Positions 36,848 to 47,000 are shown, counted from the stretch's first letter. The stretch is 64,000 nt of DNA from Kordia sp050633145 (GCF_050633145.1 NZ_JBOEFY010000004.1:124001-188000), one strand, 5' to 3'. Notes: generated from the letters alone by a model not told the origin. A program made the numbers and translations.

Positions 36848-38104
36848 ATGGAAAAAGAAGCGTATAAAATTTATATTGTTGGTGCAGGGATTAGCGGATT
36901 GATTGCAGCAGAAGTTTTAGAAAATTACGGATATCACCCTGAGATTATTGAAGCTACCGACCGTGTAGGCGGACGCGTAAAAACGGATATCGTGAATAAT
37001 TATCAATTAGATCACGGATTTCAAGTATTATTGACTTCGTATCCTGCTGCCAAAAAATATTTAGATTATACCACACTCGATTTACAACCATTTTTGCCTG
37101 GTGCAACTATTTTTACACAAGGAAAACAAAAAACTATTGGCGATCCGTTGCGAAAGTTTTCACTAGTATTTCCAACACTTTTTTCTGGTATTGGTAATTT
37201 TTCAGATAAGCTAAAAATACTCAAATTGAATTCCAGTTTAAAGAAAAAATCATTGGATGAAATTTTTAAACAACCAGAAACAACAACACTTGCACATTTG
37301 CAAAACTTAGGTTTTTCCGCAGCGATGATTTCGAAGTTTTTTAAACCTTTTTTTAGTGGAATTTTTCTAGAATCAAATTTAGAGACTTCTAACAGAATGT
37401 TTGAGTTTGTATATAAAATGTTCGGTAGTGGTTTTGCTGCTATACCAAAATCAGGAATCGAGGCTATTCCCAAGCAATTGGCATCAAAATTACAACGCAC
37501 AAAGTTTCATTTTGACAAACGCGTACAAAAAGTAGAAGATGGAAAAATCACTTTAGAAAACGGGACAGTTTTAGAAAGTCATTTTACCATTGTTGCAACA
37601 GAAGCAAGTCAGTTGATCTCAAATTTAAAATCGCAAGAAACGGATTGGAAATCATGTGAAACCTTGTATTTTGAAACTTCCAAACGCAGTATTTCCAAAC
37701 CTTTAATTGGCTTAGTTGCAGATGATAGTTTGCTCATAAATAATATTTTCTATCATACTAGTTTGCAAACAGCTTCTACAGGTAATAAAGAATTGCTATC
37801 GGTTACAGTCGTAAAAGATCATAACTTATCGAATGCATTTTTAATCAAAAAAGTACAGGAAGAACTGCAACACTATTGCGGCATTACAAATTGTACGTTC
37901 TTAAAACAATATACCATTCCAAAAGCATTGCCAAACTTACAACAGCTGCAATATACCATGTCGCCCTCAGAAACACGTTTAACAACTCAAACTTTCCTTG
38001 CTGGAGATATACAATTAAATGGTTCCTTAAACGCTGCTATGCTAGCTGGAGAAGCTTCGGCTTTGGGCGTAATTGAAGCATTGGGAAACATGATAAAATC
38101 ATAA
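36848..38104 (+). CDS. FAD-dependent amine-oxidase-superfamily oxidoreductase
   Basis: 418 residues. Rossmann FAD motif VGAGISGLIAAEVLE near residue 11, the GG motif DRVGGRVKTD near residue 42, and a C-terminal FAD contact (AGDIQLNGSLNAAMLAGEASALGV). Belongs to the protoporphyrinogen-oxidase/phytoene-desaturase-like family. Substrate unknown. A DinB-like gene follows after 22 nt. Confidence 0.85.
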   Translation: MEKEAYKIYIVGAGISGLIAAEVLENYGYHPEIIEATDRVGGRVKTDIVNNYQLDHGFQVLLTSYPAAKKYLDYTTLDLQPFLPGATIFTQGKQKTIGDPLRKFSLVFPTLFSGIGNFSDKLKILKLNSSLKKKSLDEIFKQPETTTLAHLQNLGFSAAMISKFFKPFFSGIFLESNLETSNRMFEFVYKMFGSGFAAIPKSGIEAIPKQLASKLQRTKFHFDKRVQKVEDGKITLENGTVLESHFTIVATEASQLISNLKSQETDWKSCETLYFETSKRSISKPLIGLVADDSLLINNIFYHTSLQTASTGNKELLSVTVVKDHNLSNAFLIKKVQEELQHYCGITNCTFLKQYTIPKALPNLQQLQYTMSPSETRLTTQTFLAGDIQLNGSLNAAMLAGEASALGVIEALGNMIKS

Positions 38105-38126
38105 TCATTTAAAAACAAAAATATTT

Positions 38127-38585
38127 ATGAAAGTAGCTACACAAGTCGCCAAACATTTTAGAGAAATTTATTTTGGAGGAAATTGGACTGCCACAAATTT
38201 AAAAGATGTTTTACACAATATTACCTTCGAACAAGCGACAACTAAGGTGAAAGATTTAAATACAATTTTAACCTTAACATATCATATTCAATATTACGTA
38301 GCAGCCGTATTGAAAGTGTTTCAAGGTGAAGAATTACAAGCAAAAGATGCACATAGTTTCAATCATCCGAATATTACTTCGCAATCAGAGTGGGAAGCAT
38401 TTACAAGCAAGATATTGAAAGATGCAGAAGTTTTTGCTGACTACTTAGAAAAATTACCTGAAGATTGTTTTGATCAGCCTTTTACAGATGAAAAATATGG
38501 TAGTTATTACCGTAACATGCACGGAATTATTGAGCATTCGCATTATCATTTGGGGCAGATTTCATTGTTGAAGAAGTTGGTGTAA
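38127..38585 (+). CDS. DinB-family four-helix-bundle protein
   Basis: 152 residues. The family's metal-coordinating histidines appear as LTYHIQYY near residue 53 and GIIEHSHYHLGQISLLK near the C-terminus (third His in HxxxHxxQ form). Such proteins act as metal-dependent thiol transferases or related enzymes, but the reaction here is unknown. Confidence 0.85.
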   Translation: MKVATQVAKHFREIYFGGNWTATNLKDVLHNITFEQATTKVKDLNTILTLTYHIQYYVAAVLKVFQGEELQAKDAHSFNHPNITSQSEWEAFTSKILKDAEVFADYLEKLPEDCFDQPFTDEKYGSYYRNMHGIIEHSHYHLGQISLLKKLV

Positions 38586-38786
38586 TGTTGTTGATTGTTG
38601 ATTTAGAAAGTATATTTTTCAATTTAAAATTCAACTGTATACTATAACAATTTTAACTTCGTTATTCGTATGTGTTTTTGACAACTTACTTTTGAAGACA
38701 CATTACAGGAAATCCTAGCAGCTTTTTTTTAGATAATTTGTTTTGAATCGTTTATCTTTCAACACTTAAAATTGCAAACTCATTAA

Positions 38787-39668
38787 ATGCCTAATTTCAC
38801 CCGAATTCTTATCTGTATGTTATTGTGTTGTTCTGCTACAGCGTATGCACAATTGGGCGATTTGGCACGAATTGATTATACGTATATCCCCAAAGCAAAA
38901 TCGGATATAGAATATTCTAGAATGCGCGCGCTATTCAATTATCCAATTAAATTGAAAGATGACGACACCTATTTATTTTTGGGGCTTGACTATAGTAATA
39001 TTCATTTAAAATCGAATCGAGAATTTCCTTTTCCAACACGTGATTTAAACGATTTTCAATTGCTCGATTTTAGCATAGGTTACACAACTCCTTTGAAAAA
39101 CAATTGGCGTTTAGGCGTTCGTTTCCAACCTGGGTTTAGCACTAATTTAGCTGCAAATGCCTTAAGTCTTGAAGATGTTGTACTTTCTGGAACTGTTGTG
39201 TTTATAAAAAAAGGGAAAGAACAGTATGGAAAAGCTCAAAAATTGATTTTAGGAATTACATACTCTGGAAATTCAGGTTTTAACTTTCCGTTGCCTTTTG
39301 TGAGTTTCTATAAAAAATTTCGTCCTAAATGGTCTTATAATCTTGGAATTCCCAAAACAAATCTACAATATCATTTTTCAAAAAAGCAGCGATTAAAAGC
39401 CTTTGCCCAACTGGATGGTTTTACGTCAAATTTACAACGTGAAGTTCCCGTAATTAATGGAGAAGCAGCAAGAAGTATCAATATGTCATTGATTTTATCT
39501 GGATTGCAATACGAATATTATATTACCAAACAACTACAATTTTATGCACGTGCTGCTTATATTTTTTCTTTAAATAATGAGCTTCGAAACAATAGTAGAG
39601 AGACTATTTTTTCACTAGATAACAAAGCCAAAATCTACTTAAGAACAGGTATTAAGTTTAAGATTTAA
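38787..39668 (+). CDS. DUF6268-type outer-membrane beta-barrel protein
   Basis: 293 residues with a signal peptide (CCSATAYAQ). About 10-12 amphipathic strands alternate with turns (NWRLGVRFQPGFSTN, QLQFYARAAYIFSLNN) and the chain ends in a strand (KIYLRTGIKFKI). This matches the Bacteroidota DUF6268 barrel family. Function unknown; probably monocistronic. Confidence 0.75.
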   Translation: MPNFTRILICMLLCCSATAYAQLGDLARIDYTYIPKAKSDIEYSRMRALFNYPIKLKDDDTYLFLGLDYSNIHLKSNREFPFPTRDLNDFQLLDFSIGYTTPLKNNWRLGVRFQPGFSTNLAANALSLEDVVLSGTVVFIKKGKEQYGKAQKLILGITYSGNSGFNFPLPFVSFYKKFRPKWSYNLGIPKTNLQYHFSKKQRLKAFAQLDGFTSNLQREVPVINGEAARSINMSLILSGLQYEYYITKQLQFYARAAYIFSLNNELRNNSRETIFSLDNKAKIYLRTGIKFKI

Positions 39669-39808
39669 TACGGAACTCATTTAAACATTCCTATATATTA
39701 TAATTAATTAGCTCAATCAATTTCATAGTAGACTTGTACTCAGCATTTACGGAACAATTATTGTGTAAATGTATTCACATTACAAAAACATTTTAACCAC
39801 TCTACATT

Positions 39809-40630
39809 ATGAAAAAACTTTTACTCACTTTTTTATGCATAACAAGTGTACTATCTACAGCAGTAGCATCTCACCAAATTAACATTCTAGAAACACAACA
39901 AACAACTCCCGAAAAAACATTTTGTGACGGCTGGGAAGATGGTTATGAAGATGGCTTTACATATCATAGCATTCAAAATCGCAGAATAAAACCCATTTTT
40001 ACAACACCTACTTGTCCTATTTCTAAAATTGGATTTGACACCTATCAAGATGGTTATAACTGCGGACTTATTCAAGGTAAAAAAGATTTCAAAAAACGAG
40101 ATCCAACAGTTGAAGATGATGGCAGTCATCCTATAGCAATTCCAGCAAGAGATATAGATGATGAACGTTCTTTTTGTCAAGGTTGGAAAAATGGTTTTGA
40201 AGTTGGCTACACGTATTATTATGTAATAAATAGAAGGAGAAAACCTTTTTTTACGACACCTATTTGTCCTGTTGCCAAAATTGACAATGACAACTACCAA
40301 GCTGGATACAATAGAGGTTTACTAGCTGGTAGAGATGAATTCCAAGAGAGAAATCCAGATCTTGAAACTTCAGAAGAGGAAATACATATATATCAAAAGA
40401 AGAGGAAGAAAAGGAAGAAGAGAAACAATAAAAAAGATAAGCGTTCGTATTGCGATGGTTGGGAAGATGGGTACGAAGATGGATACACACACCACAATTC
40501 CGTTAATGGAGGTATAAAACCTATTTTCATCACACCAATTTGTCCTATTTCTAAAATTGGGTATGATACCTACCAAGATGGCTATGATAGAGGTAGAAAA
40601 AAAGGCTTGAAAGATTTTAAAAAACGATAA
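39809..40630 (+). CDS. Secreted protein with three GWEDGYEDG-type repeats
   Basis: 273 residues; signal peptide with AVAS cleavage region. Three ~60-residue repeats follow (about residues 36-96, 116-176, 214-273). Each starts [FY]CxGWxxGxExG, continues through KP[IF]F[TI]TPxCP and ends YQxGYxxG with a lysine-rich tail (KDFKKR). Two cysteines per repeat are invariant, suggesting one disulfide per unit. A basic linker (KKRKKRKKRNNKKDK) precedes the third repeat. Unrecognised family; a terminator follows. Confidence 0.75.
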   Translation: MKKLLLTFLCITSVLSTAVASHQINILETQQTTPEKTFCDGWEDGYEDGFTYHSIQNRRIKPIFTTPTCPISKIGFDTYQDGYNCGLIQGKKDFKKRDPTVEDDGSHPIAIPARDIDDERSFCQGWKNGFEVGYTYYYVINRRRKPFFTTPICPVAKIDNDNYQAGYNRGLLAGRDEFQERNPDLETSEEEIHIYQKKRKKRKKRNNKKDKRSYCDGWEDGYEDGYTHHNSVNGGIKPIFITPICPISKIGYDTYQDGYDRGRKKGLKDFKKR

Positions 40631-41244
40631 CTATAAAAAAAGCCTCATATTTCTATGAAGCTTTCGTTTAACAGCAAAACTCCTAATTCACTCTACATAA
40701 ACTTTTTATTACTTGAGATTTAAGCAAAAAAGGAGTCGCTGATTATTAATTCGATTTTAACTAGTAACGATATAAATTTAGCTATGAAATAATGGTATAA
40801 AAAGTATTTGCAGTCGTATTTATTTAAATTCGAGCAGTTAAAAAATGCGCTTACAATACGTAATTACTGTTATAAGAATGTTTTATTGTGTAAAAAAAAT
40901 ATGTCTTAAGTGAATTAAGAATGACTTGTTAAATTCAAAATACTTATATTTAATGAGCTAAAATTATTACTAAATACAGTCTACCTGTAAAACAATGGCT
41001 ACCAATTAGCAACCTAACAATAGCAATTTATTCTTCAGGTTTTGCTTCTTTTAAGAATATGAAAAAGGGTATTTATACCTGTAGTAATTATAATACTTTT
41101 TTTTAGCTTAGCTAAATGAAATCAATAGGTTAACTTTTTGAGTATAAAAAAGCTGTATCCTATTTTAAGTTGGCTTACAACACCGTTCACAGACAGAAAA
41201 ACTAAACTATCATACCACCATATTATTAACATTTACAAAAAATT
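40631..41244. other. 614-nt spacer without a convincing gene
   Basis: After the terminator at 40639-40664 the region is very AT-rich. Frames are short (the best ATG frames give 19-22 codons). It contains small dyads such as GGTATTTATACC near 41069. It probably holds the promoter of the 41245-46723 operon; no RNA gene is recognisable. Confidence 0.5.
40639..40664 (+). terminator. Terminator of the repeat-protein gene
   Basis: AAAGCCTCATA / TATGAAGCTTT hairpin with a TTTC loop and one mismatch, then TCGTTT, starting 8 nt after the stop codon. Confidence 0.7.
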
Positions 41245-42261
41245 ATGAACACTGATCCAACTACAAAATTTATCAGCACGCTGGAGCAAACACCCACGAT
41301 TGCTGGAGAGTTGAATTCAAACCTAAAGCGTTTGAAAAACAATCTCGATGAAATTATTAAAGTTTTAGGCTATTCTAAAACAATTGATGACAATCTAACA
41401 AAACTTGACAAGTATTTAACAGAGACCAAAACATTATTGACTTTTGTTTCAGTAATTCCAGAAGTTGGACAAGCAGCTTCCGTATTGAAACAGTCAATAA
41501 CTGTACTTCAACCTGAGGTGAAAGCAGCAAAGAAAGCAGCTGACAGTATTGAATCTGTAGTAAAACCATTGCGTGAAGCTTTACAAAAATTAGATCCTGT
41601 TTTACAAAAGTTGATTGATGCAACACAAAAAGTAAAGGACACCTCTCAAAAGTTTTATGATACATTCACTAGTGTATATAAATGTGTGCAAAGCTTACCA
41701 GATGGTAGTGCAAAAGACACTTCTATAAAATACTTAAACGAATTCTCTAAAGATGCAGAGCCAGGAGTTTCAGCACTCAATACAACAATGTCTGAAGCTA
41801 ATAAAGTAATTGAAAGTTTCTACAACGAACTTGAAAAAATCAAAGACGCACTTAATCCATTAAATGCTATTAATAACGCCATCAATGATGTTCTTAGTGC
41901 TCTTGATCCAGTAATGAGTCTCTTAAGAGAATTAGAAAAGAAATTAAAAGATATCAAAATATGGATTCCAATACCATATCCACACGAGTATAGCTTGTAT
42001 GAGATCTTTACCATATTTAAAGGAGTCGCAGAATGGATTGACAAAGCATTGGAACCAATCCAAGACTTAATCCAAGATCTTCTTAAAGCATTAAACATCA
42101 ATTTAACGATTCCTAGTCTTTCAGATATTTTAAACATCCATATCAATATTCCAGCAATTCCAAACTTTGATCAATATTTAGAAGCAATTGAAAAAGCTCT
42201 TAAAGAAATTACAGATGCATTTGCTAAATTTAGCCTAAAATGTCCGCCTGAGGATAATTAG
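41245..42261 (+). CDS. Long helical (coiled-coil) protein heading a modification operon
   Basis: 338 residues, no signal peptide, almost entirely amphipathic helix with heptad spacing (KAADSIESVVKPLREALQKL, ALNPLNAINNAINDVLSAL). An aromatic/proline-rich insertion (IWIPIPYPHEYSLYEI) lies near residue 235 and a short CPP tail at the end. Only two cysteines. I recognise no family; apolipoprotein-like amphipathicity is seen. It starts the operon with a glycosyltransferase, a GMC oxidoreductase and a radical SAM enzyme, 8 nt before the next gene. It could be a scaffold, carrier or substrate. Confidence 0.65.
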   Translation: MNTDPTTKFISTLEQTPTIAGELNSNLKRLKNNLDEIIKVLGYSKTIDDNLTKLDKYLTETKTLLTFVSVIPEVGQAASVLKQSITVLQPEVKAAKKAADSIESVVKPLREALQKLDPVLQKLIDATQKVKDTSQKFYDTFTSVYKCVQSLPDGSAKDTSIKYLNEFSKDAEPGVSALNTTMSEANKVIESFYNELEKIKDALNPLNAINNAINDVLSALDPVMSLLRELEKKLKDIKIWIPIPYPHEYSLYEIFTIFKGVAEWIDKALEPIQDLIQDLLKALNINLTIPSLSDILNIHINIPAIPNFDQYLEAIEKALKEITDAFAKFSLKCPPEDN

Positions 42262-42269
42262 GGTGAACG

Positions 42270-43415
42270 ATGAGCAAACCGAAAATATTATTTTTACCAT
42301 TAAGCAACGTACTGGGTCATTTGACCCGTACGTTTTCGCTTGCAGAGGAGTTTCTAACACAAGGTGCTGATGTTCATATTGCTTGCGATACGTACTATTC
42401 AAAATTAATACAGGCGCTTCCTGAAGGCATTACAATACATCCATCAATTGAAATGCCCGCGAGTAGTTCGCGTTCTTTTGGCGCTATCAAATCTTTTGGT
42501 TCTGGAAGAAAGCACGATTTATTAAATTTTGAAAGTGCAAATCATTTAAGCGCTGACGATCTTAAAATGAGAGGTCAATATTTGATAGGAATGGTCGAAA
42601 ATGACAAACAATTAGTCGCGCATTTAAAACCTGATTTGATTGTTACAGATTATCGATATACAGTTACCTTACTATCTGAATTTCCAAAAAATCGTATTTT
42701 TCATATTTCAAACATGCTCGGTTTTCTTTCTTTTTGTCATAGAACAAAAGGCACGCTTTTTTCTCCCTTAGATACAGGAAATATATTAGTTCCCGGTATT
42801 CCCGAAATAGAATTGACCAACGATAAAATACCTATTGAAAATCCAAATATTAATTGGTGTGGACATTTTTCTTGGCAAGGCTGGAAAAGACTTTATAAAG
42901 ATACTACATCACTCGAAAAAGTAGCTATTTTTCTTTGTTTTGGAAGCACAGGAAATGGTTCAACTTTAGTTCCTTGGCTTTTGAAAAATATAAACAAGCA
43001 TTATAAAATACGAATGGTTTCTGATAGTGATTATCAAGTAAAATCTCAAGAAAATGTACACAGTGTCAAATTTGGATATTTAGCAGGATGCCTCACAAAA
43101 AGTAGAATAGTTTGCTGTCATGGCGGACATGGAACTGTGATGGAATGTATTTTACACAAAACACCAATGCTTATATTTCCTAATAATATAGAACAATTGG
43201 AAATTGGCAGACAAATAGAGAAATTAGGCTTAGGAATTTTAATGGACAAACCACAAGAATTGCTAGATGCAACTTATTTAAATGCTACCATTGAACGCTT
43301 GCTTACCAATACAGACATACAAAAAAACTTAGTCAACTATTCTGACTTACTAAAACAATACAACGGCGCCAATAAAGCTGCTTCCATCCTATTGGAAACA
43401 TTGGCAACTGATTAA
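42270..43415 (+). CDS. MGT/UGT-like GT-B glycosyltransferase
   Basis: 381 residues. The N-terminal half starts ILFLPLSNVLGHLTRTFSLAEE, the acceptor-domain glycine loop seen in macrolide/UDP-glycosyltransferases. The C-terminal half has the donor signature CFGSTGNG and HGGHGTVMECILHKTPMLIFP, with the HGG-x-GT phosphate-binding motif. Probably glycosylates a small molecule or lipid. It sits between the helical protein and the oxidoreductase (spacings 8 and 12 nt). Confidence 0.85.
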   Translation: MSKPKILFLPLSNVLGHLTRTFSLAEEFLTQGADVHIACDTYYSKLIQALPEGITIHPSIEMPASSSRSFGAIKSFGSGRKHDLLNFESANHLSADDLKMRGQYLIGMVENDKQLVAHLKPDLIVTDYRYTVTLLSEFPKNRIFHISNMLGFLSFCHRTKGTLFSPLDTGNILVPGIPEIELTNDKIPIENPNINWCGHFSWQGWKRLYKDTTSLEKVAIFLCFGSTGNGSTLVPWLLKNINKHYKIRMVSDSDYQVKSQENVHSVKFGYLAGCLTKSRIVCCHGGHGTVMECILHKTPMLIFPNNIEQLEIGRQIEKLGLGILMDKPQELLDATYLNATIERLLTNTDIQKNLVNYSDLLKQYNGANKAASILLETLATD

Positions 43416-43427
43416 AGGAATATATAC

Positions 43428-45044
43428 ATGAGCATAGAAACATACACACCTGAAAATCCTGAAGAAGAAAATTGGGATGCAATTGTTGTAGGAACAGGTA
43501 TGGGCGGAGCTACGATTGGTTTTGAACTCAGTCGTCTTGGCAAACGTGTTTTGTTTATAGAAAAAGGAAAATATGTACAAGCGGTACATTTTGTAAATGG
43601 ACAAATTCCCGCTGGTATTGATGAAACGGAAGCAAGACTTATTAAAGGACGCTGGCCAAATAAATTGGAAGGGAAAACTTCGTTCGGAAAAACAAATTTC
43701 TTCGGACCTGTAGGTTGTGGTACTGGCGGATCTACCATTTTATATGGCGCACAATTGGAACGTTTTCAAGCAGCAGATTTTACACCAAAAAAATACTTTA
43801 AAAATATTGGCGATTCTACCATTCCCGAAAAATGGCCAATAAATTACACTGATTTTATTCCATATTATAGAAAGGCAGAAGCACACATGAAAGTTTGTGG
43901 TACGCAAGATACTTTGAATCCAGATGCAGAAGCACCTTTGCTAGAAGCACCAGCATTGAGCGAACGCGATCAGTTTATTTTTTCTTCGATGAAGGATGCT
44001 GGACTCCATCCGTATCGTTCGCATGTGGGATATCATAATTCAGATAAATGTTGGGAATGTTTGGATCTTTGTTTTCGTGGTTGCAAAAGTGATGCAGGTA
44101 CACGATCGTTGCTTCCTTCACTGTATCAACATGGCGCTAAAATTTTAACTGAATGTGAAGTAATTCGGTTAGAAGCAGACGCAAATAGTGTAAAAACGGT
44201 TCATGCTGTATATGTAAAAGGTGGAAAAGCAATAAAACTTCAAGCAAAAACAGTCATATTAGCTGCAGGAGCCTATGCAACACCAAGTATATTATTACGT
44301 TCCAAATCGGATCATTGGAAAAATGGTTTGGCAAATGGTTCTGGTATGGTTGGACGAAATTTAATGCTTCATACAAGTGATTTTATCATGGTGAATCAAA
44401 AAGAAAATCGAGATGCAACTGGTCCAATAAAATCAATTACGCTGAATGATTTTTATATTCATAACGGTCAAAAACTAGGAACATTTCAATCGGTTGGACT
44501 AAAAGCAATACCGCCAATTATTTTGAGTTATTTACGCTATGTAGAAGAAAAAGACCCAAGTTGGTTTCGAAGAAGAGTGAGTTTTATGCTGCCAAAAGTT
44601 TCTGAACTGGCAAGTAAATATTTCCATAAAAGTTCTGCATTTAGCACTATTGTAGAAGACCTTCCGTATTTGCACAATCGCATTGAACTTGATTCAAATT
44701 CTAAAAATGGTTTCCGAATTCAGTATACCTATTCAAAAGAACTAAAACAACGAAATAAAAAGCTGTTGAAACTAATTTCAAAATCACTCGCGCCAAACTT
44801 AAAAACTACGGTAGTTACTGGAAGTAAGAATAACATAAATTTTGGTCATGTATGTGGCACGTGCCGATTTGGAAACGATCCAGAAACAAGTGTTTTAAAT
44901 GCTGATAATAGAGCGCACGAAGTAAACAATCTCTATATCGTTGACGCTTCATTTTTTCCATCGAGCTCTGGAACAAATCCGAGTCTTACCATTGCAGCAA
45001 ATGCAATCCGCGTAAGCGAAATTATAAACAAGCAACTTGATTAA
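43428..45044 (+). CDS. GMC-family FAD oxidoreductase
   Basis: 538 residues. FAD motif VGTGMGGATIGFELSRLG near residue 23 and the C-terminal GMC signature (DASFFPSSSGTNPSLTIAANAIRVSE); a His lies in the NFGHVCGTCRFG segment that forms part of the active site. A Cys-rich stretch (CWECLDLCFRGCKSD) near residue 205 is typical of the bacterial subgroup that oxidises alcohols or sugars. Substrate unknown; part of the tight operon. Confidence 0.9.
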   Translation: MSIETYTPENPEEENWDAIVVGTGMGGATIGFELSRLGKRVLFIEKGKYVQAVHFVNGQIPAGIDETEARLIKGRWPNKLEGKTSFGKTNFFGPVGCGTGGSTILYGAQLERFQAADFTPKKYFKNIGDSTIPEKWPINYTDFIPYYRKAEAHMKVCGTQDTLNPDAEAPLLEAPALSERDQFIFSSMKDAGLHPYRSHVGYHNSDKCWECLDLCFRGCKSDAGTRSLLPSLYQHGAKILTECEVIRLEADANSVKTVHAVYVKGGKAIKLQAKTVILAAGAYATPSILLRSKSDHWKNGLANGSGMVGRNLMLHTSDFIMVNQKENRDATGPIKSITLNDFYIHNGQKLGTFQSVGLKAIPPIILSYLRYVEEKDPSWFRRRVSFMLPKVSELASKYFHKSSAFSTIVEDLPYLHNRIELDSNSKNGFRIQYTYSKELKQRNKKLLKLISKSLAPNLKTTVVTGSKNNINFGHVCGTCRFGNDPETSVLNADNRAHEVNNLYIVDASFFPSSSGTNPSLTIAANAIRVSEIINKQLD

Positions 45045-45064
45045 TAGCATTATTTACTAGTATT

Positions 45065-46723
45065 ATGATAGACGAAAATATACTGAAAGAATATAATAAA
45101 TTTCGACACGGAGCTTCATTACACACCTTGTGTCCTGCGCCTTCCATGAACTTGCATTTTTCTCAATTAGGAATTGTGACGGCTTGCTGTTTTAATCGTA
45201 CGAAAGTTATGGGTGTATATCCAAAACATTCGTTGGATGAAATTTGGAATAGTGATGAAGCACAAAAAATGCGAAAAGAATTAGAAGCTGGAAAATTTCC
45301 GATTGGTTGCGAAAAGTGTCGTGAACAAATTCTATCAAAAGATTTTGGTGGATCGCATGCTAACTTTTACAGTCAACAAGCTAAATATTTCGGAATTACG
45401 AGAGACAAAAGGAATGCTGAAACTGGTGTAAAATTAGATTCAGATGTTTTACCAATGAAGTTGGAATTCAACATTCACAACAATTGCAATTTACAATGTA
45501 TTATGTGCCACGGATTGGCTTCGTCTTCTATTCGTGTACATCGAGAAGGGTTGCCAGCCATGCCAAATCCGTATGATGATGCATTTGTAGCACAACTAAA
45601 AAAATATTTACCACAAGTTGTAGAAACTGATTTTATGGGCGGCGAACCATTTATGATTGGCGCTTACAAAAGTATTTGGAAAGCCATTAGTGAAGTAAAT
45701 CCGAAAATTAAAACTTGTATTTTAACGAATGCAACCATCTTGAACGATGCTATAAAATCGCTGTTGGAAAGTTTTAATTGTTGGATTCACATTTCCATAG
45801 ATTCTTTCAAAAAGGAAACCTACGAAACCATTCGAAAAGGTGCTTCTTTTGAAGAAGTGATGGAAAATTCAAACTATTTCAATCAATTGATGAAAGCCAG
45901 AGGACTCAACCTAGTTTGGCGTTATTGTCCAATGCGCATCAACTGGCATGAATTACCAGAAACGGTGAGTTACTGTACGGAGCGAGATATTAAATTATTT
46001 TTCAATCAGGTTGATTCGCCTATAAACATGTCTTTAACCACACTTCCAGTTGATGAACTTCAGAAAGTAATTGATACCTTAAAAGCAGAAGAACCTAAGT
46101 TACCAACCACAGAAGTTGCTTTAGAAAATCTTAAAAATTATAGAGAACTTATTTTCCGATTGAGTGGTTATCTGACAAAAGACAATCGAAGTAATGCATT
46201 ACAATCTAGACTACAAGCTGGTAAAGCAGTTGTAAATCATTATACGCCAACACGTGAAAATTCATTGCAAAAACGCGCAAGATTCGATCTGTTAAACGAA
46301 CAATTATCACCTGCACTTCGAAGTTATTTGATCAATCGATTGAATATAGAACAAGCAGAAAAAGCCAAAACGGAAATCACAAAAACTTCCTACGATATCT
46401 TTCATGCTTCTCATGAAAATGTGATTGCTATTGCTACAGATATTAGCATTCCAGAGCTTTTAGACATGTATTTGAAAGAACTAGCACGTGTTATTTCTGG
46501 AATTTGGGGCGTTACAAAAGTCCACGACCGTGAACTCTTTAAGCATATTGATCATTTTATTAAACATATTTCGAAAGAAGAATATTCAGATAAACTTGTA
46601 GATGTAAGATATATTTTTGGGATATCGCTTTTAAACACCTATCAACGTATTATTGATTCAGATTCGATTCATACTACTTTTGAAGAGTTGTTTGTAATTC
46701 AAGAACGTAATGAAATGGCATGA
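45065..46723 (+). CDS. Twitch-domain radical SAM enzyme
   Basis: 552 residues. The radical SAM cluster motif CNLQCIMC (CX3CX2C) lies near residue 142 with the SAM-binding GGEP motif (FMGGEPF) about 55 residues on. A Cys-rich auxiliary-cluster (SPASM/twitch-like) region comes first, at residues ~18-85 (CPAPSMN, CCFNRT, GCEKCREQI). This order is seen in enzymes modifying peptides, cofactors or sugars. The last ~190 residues are helical and unassigned. Last gene of the four-gene operon. Confidence 0.85.
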   Translation: MIDENILKEYNKFRHGASLHTLCPAPSMNLHFSQLGIVTACCFNRTKVMGVYPKHSLDEIWNSDEAQKMRKELEAGKFPIGCEKCREQILSKDFGGSHANFYSQQAKYFGITRDKRNAETGVKLDSDVLPMKLEFNIHNNCNLQCIMCHGLASSSIRVHREGLPAMPNPYDDAFVAQLKKYLPQVVETDFMGGEPFMIGAYKSIWKAISEVNPKIKTCILTNATILNDAIKSLLESFNCWIHISIDSFKKETYETIRKGASFEEVMENSNYFNQLMKARGLNLVWRYCPMRINWHELPETVSYCTERDIKLFFNQVDSPINMSLTTLPVDELQKVIDTLKAEEPKLPTTEVALENLKNYRELIFRLSGYLTKDNRSNALQSRLQAGKAVVNHYTPTRENSLQKRARFDLLNEQLSPALRSYLINRLNIEQAEKAKTEITKTSYDIFHASHENVIAIATDISIPELLDMYLKELARVISGIWGVTKVHDRELFKHIDHFIKHISKEEYSDKLVDVRYIFGISLLNTYQRIIDSDSIHTTFEELFVIQERNEMA

Positions 46724-46966
46724 GTTTTATATAATTTTTTCGATTAAAACTTTCTAAATGTAGAGAGACACTTATTTTACATAACTAAATTATAGGCTTC
46801 TATTTTCGTTTTAGTTCTTGTGTTTTCTATTTTTAAATTAATGAACTCATGAATCTTCGATGTCTTTGCTCGCCCAAAGAATACTGAATTAAGTCAGCAC
46901 AGGCTTCAACAAAAGAAAGACACTCTTAAAAGTGTTAAGAATGCCTTGTTTTTTTGAAATTATAGT
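46724..46966. other. Spacer with the second copy of the dispersed repeat
   Basis: No gene. The part around 46851-46926 shares TCATGAATCTT, TCTTTGCTCGCCCAAAGAA, GGCTTCAA and CAAAAGAAAG with the spacer at 26863-27222, in a different order. A short ACACT/AGTGT dyad near 46920-46935 could be a weak terminator for the radical SAM operon. Confidence 0.45.
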
Positions 46967-47000
46967 GTTGCGCAACGGTTACCGGTGTTGTAGCACGTTT

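Noticed and set aside
40631..41244. Small peptide genes in the long spacer
   Set aside because: Frames of 19-22 codons without conserved-looking features.
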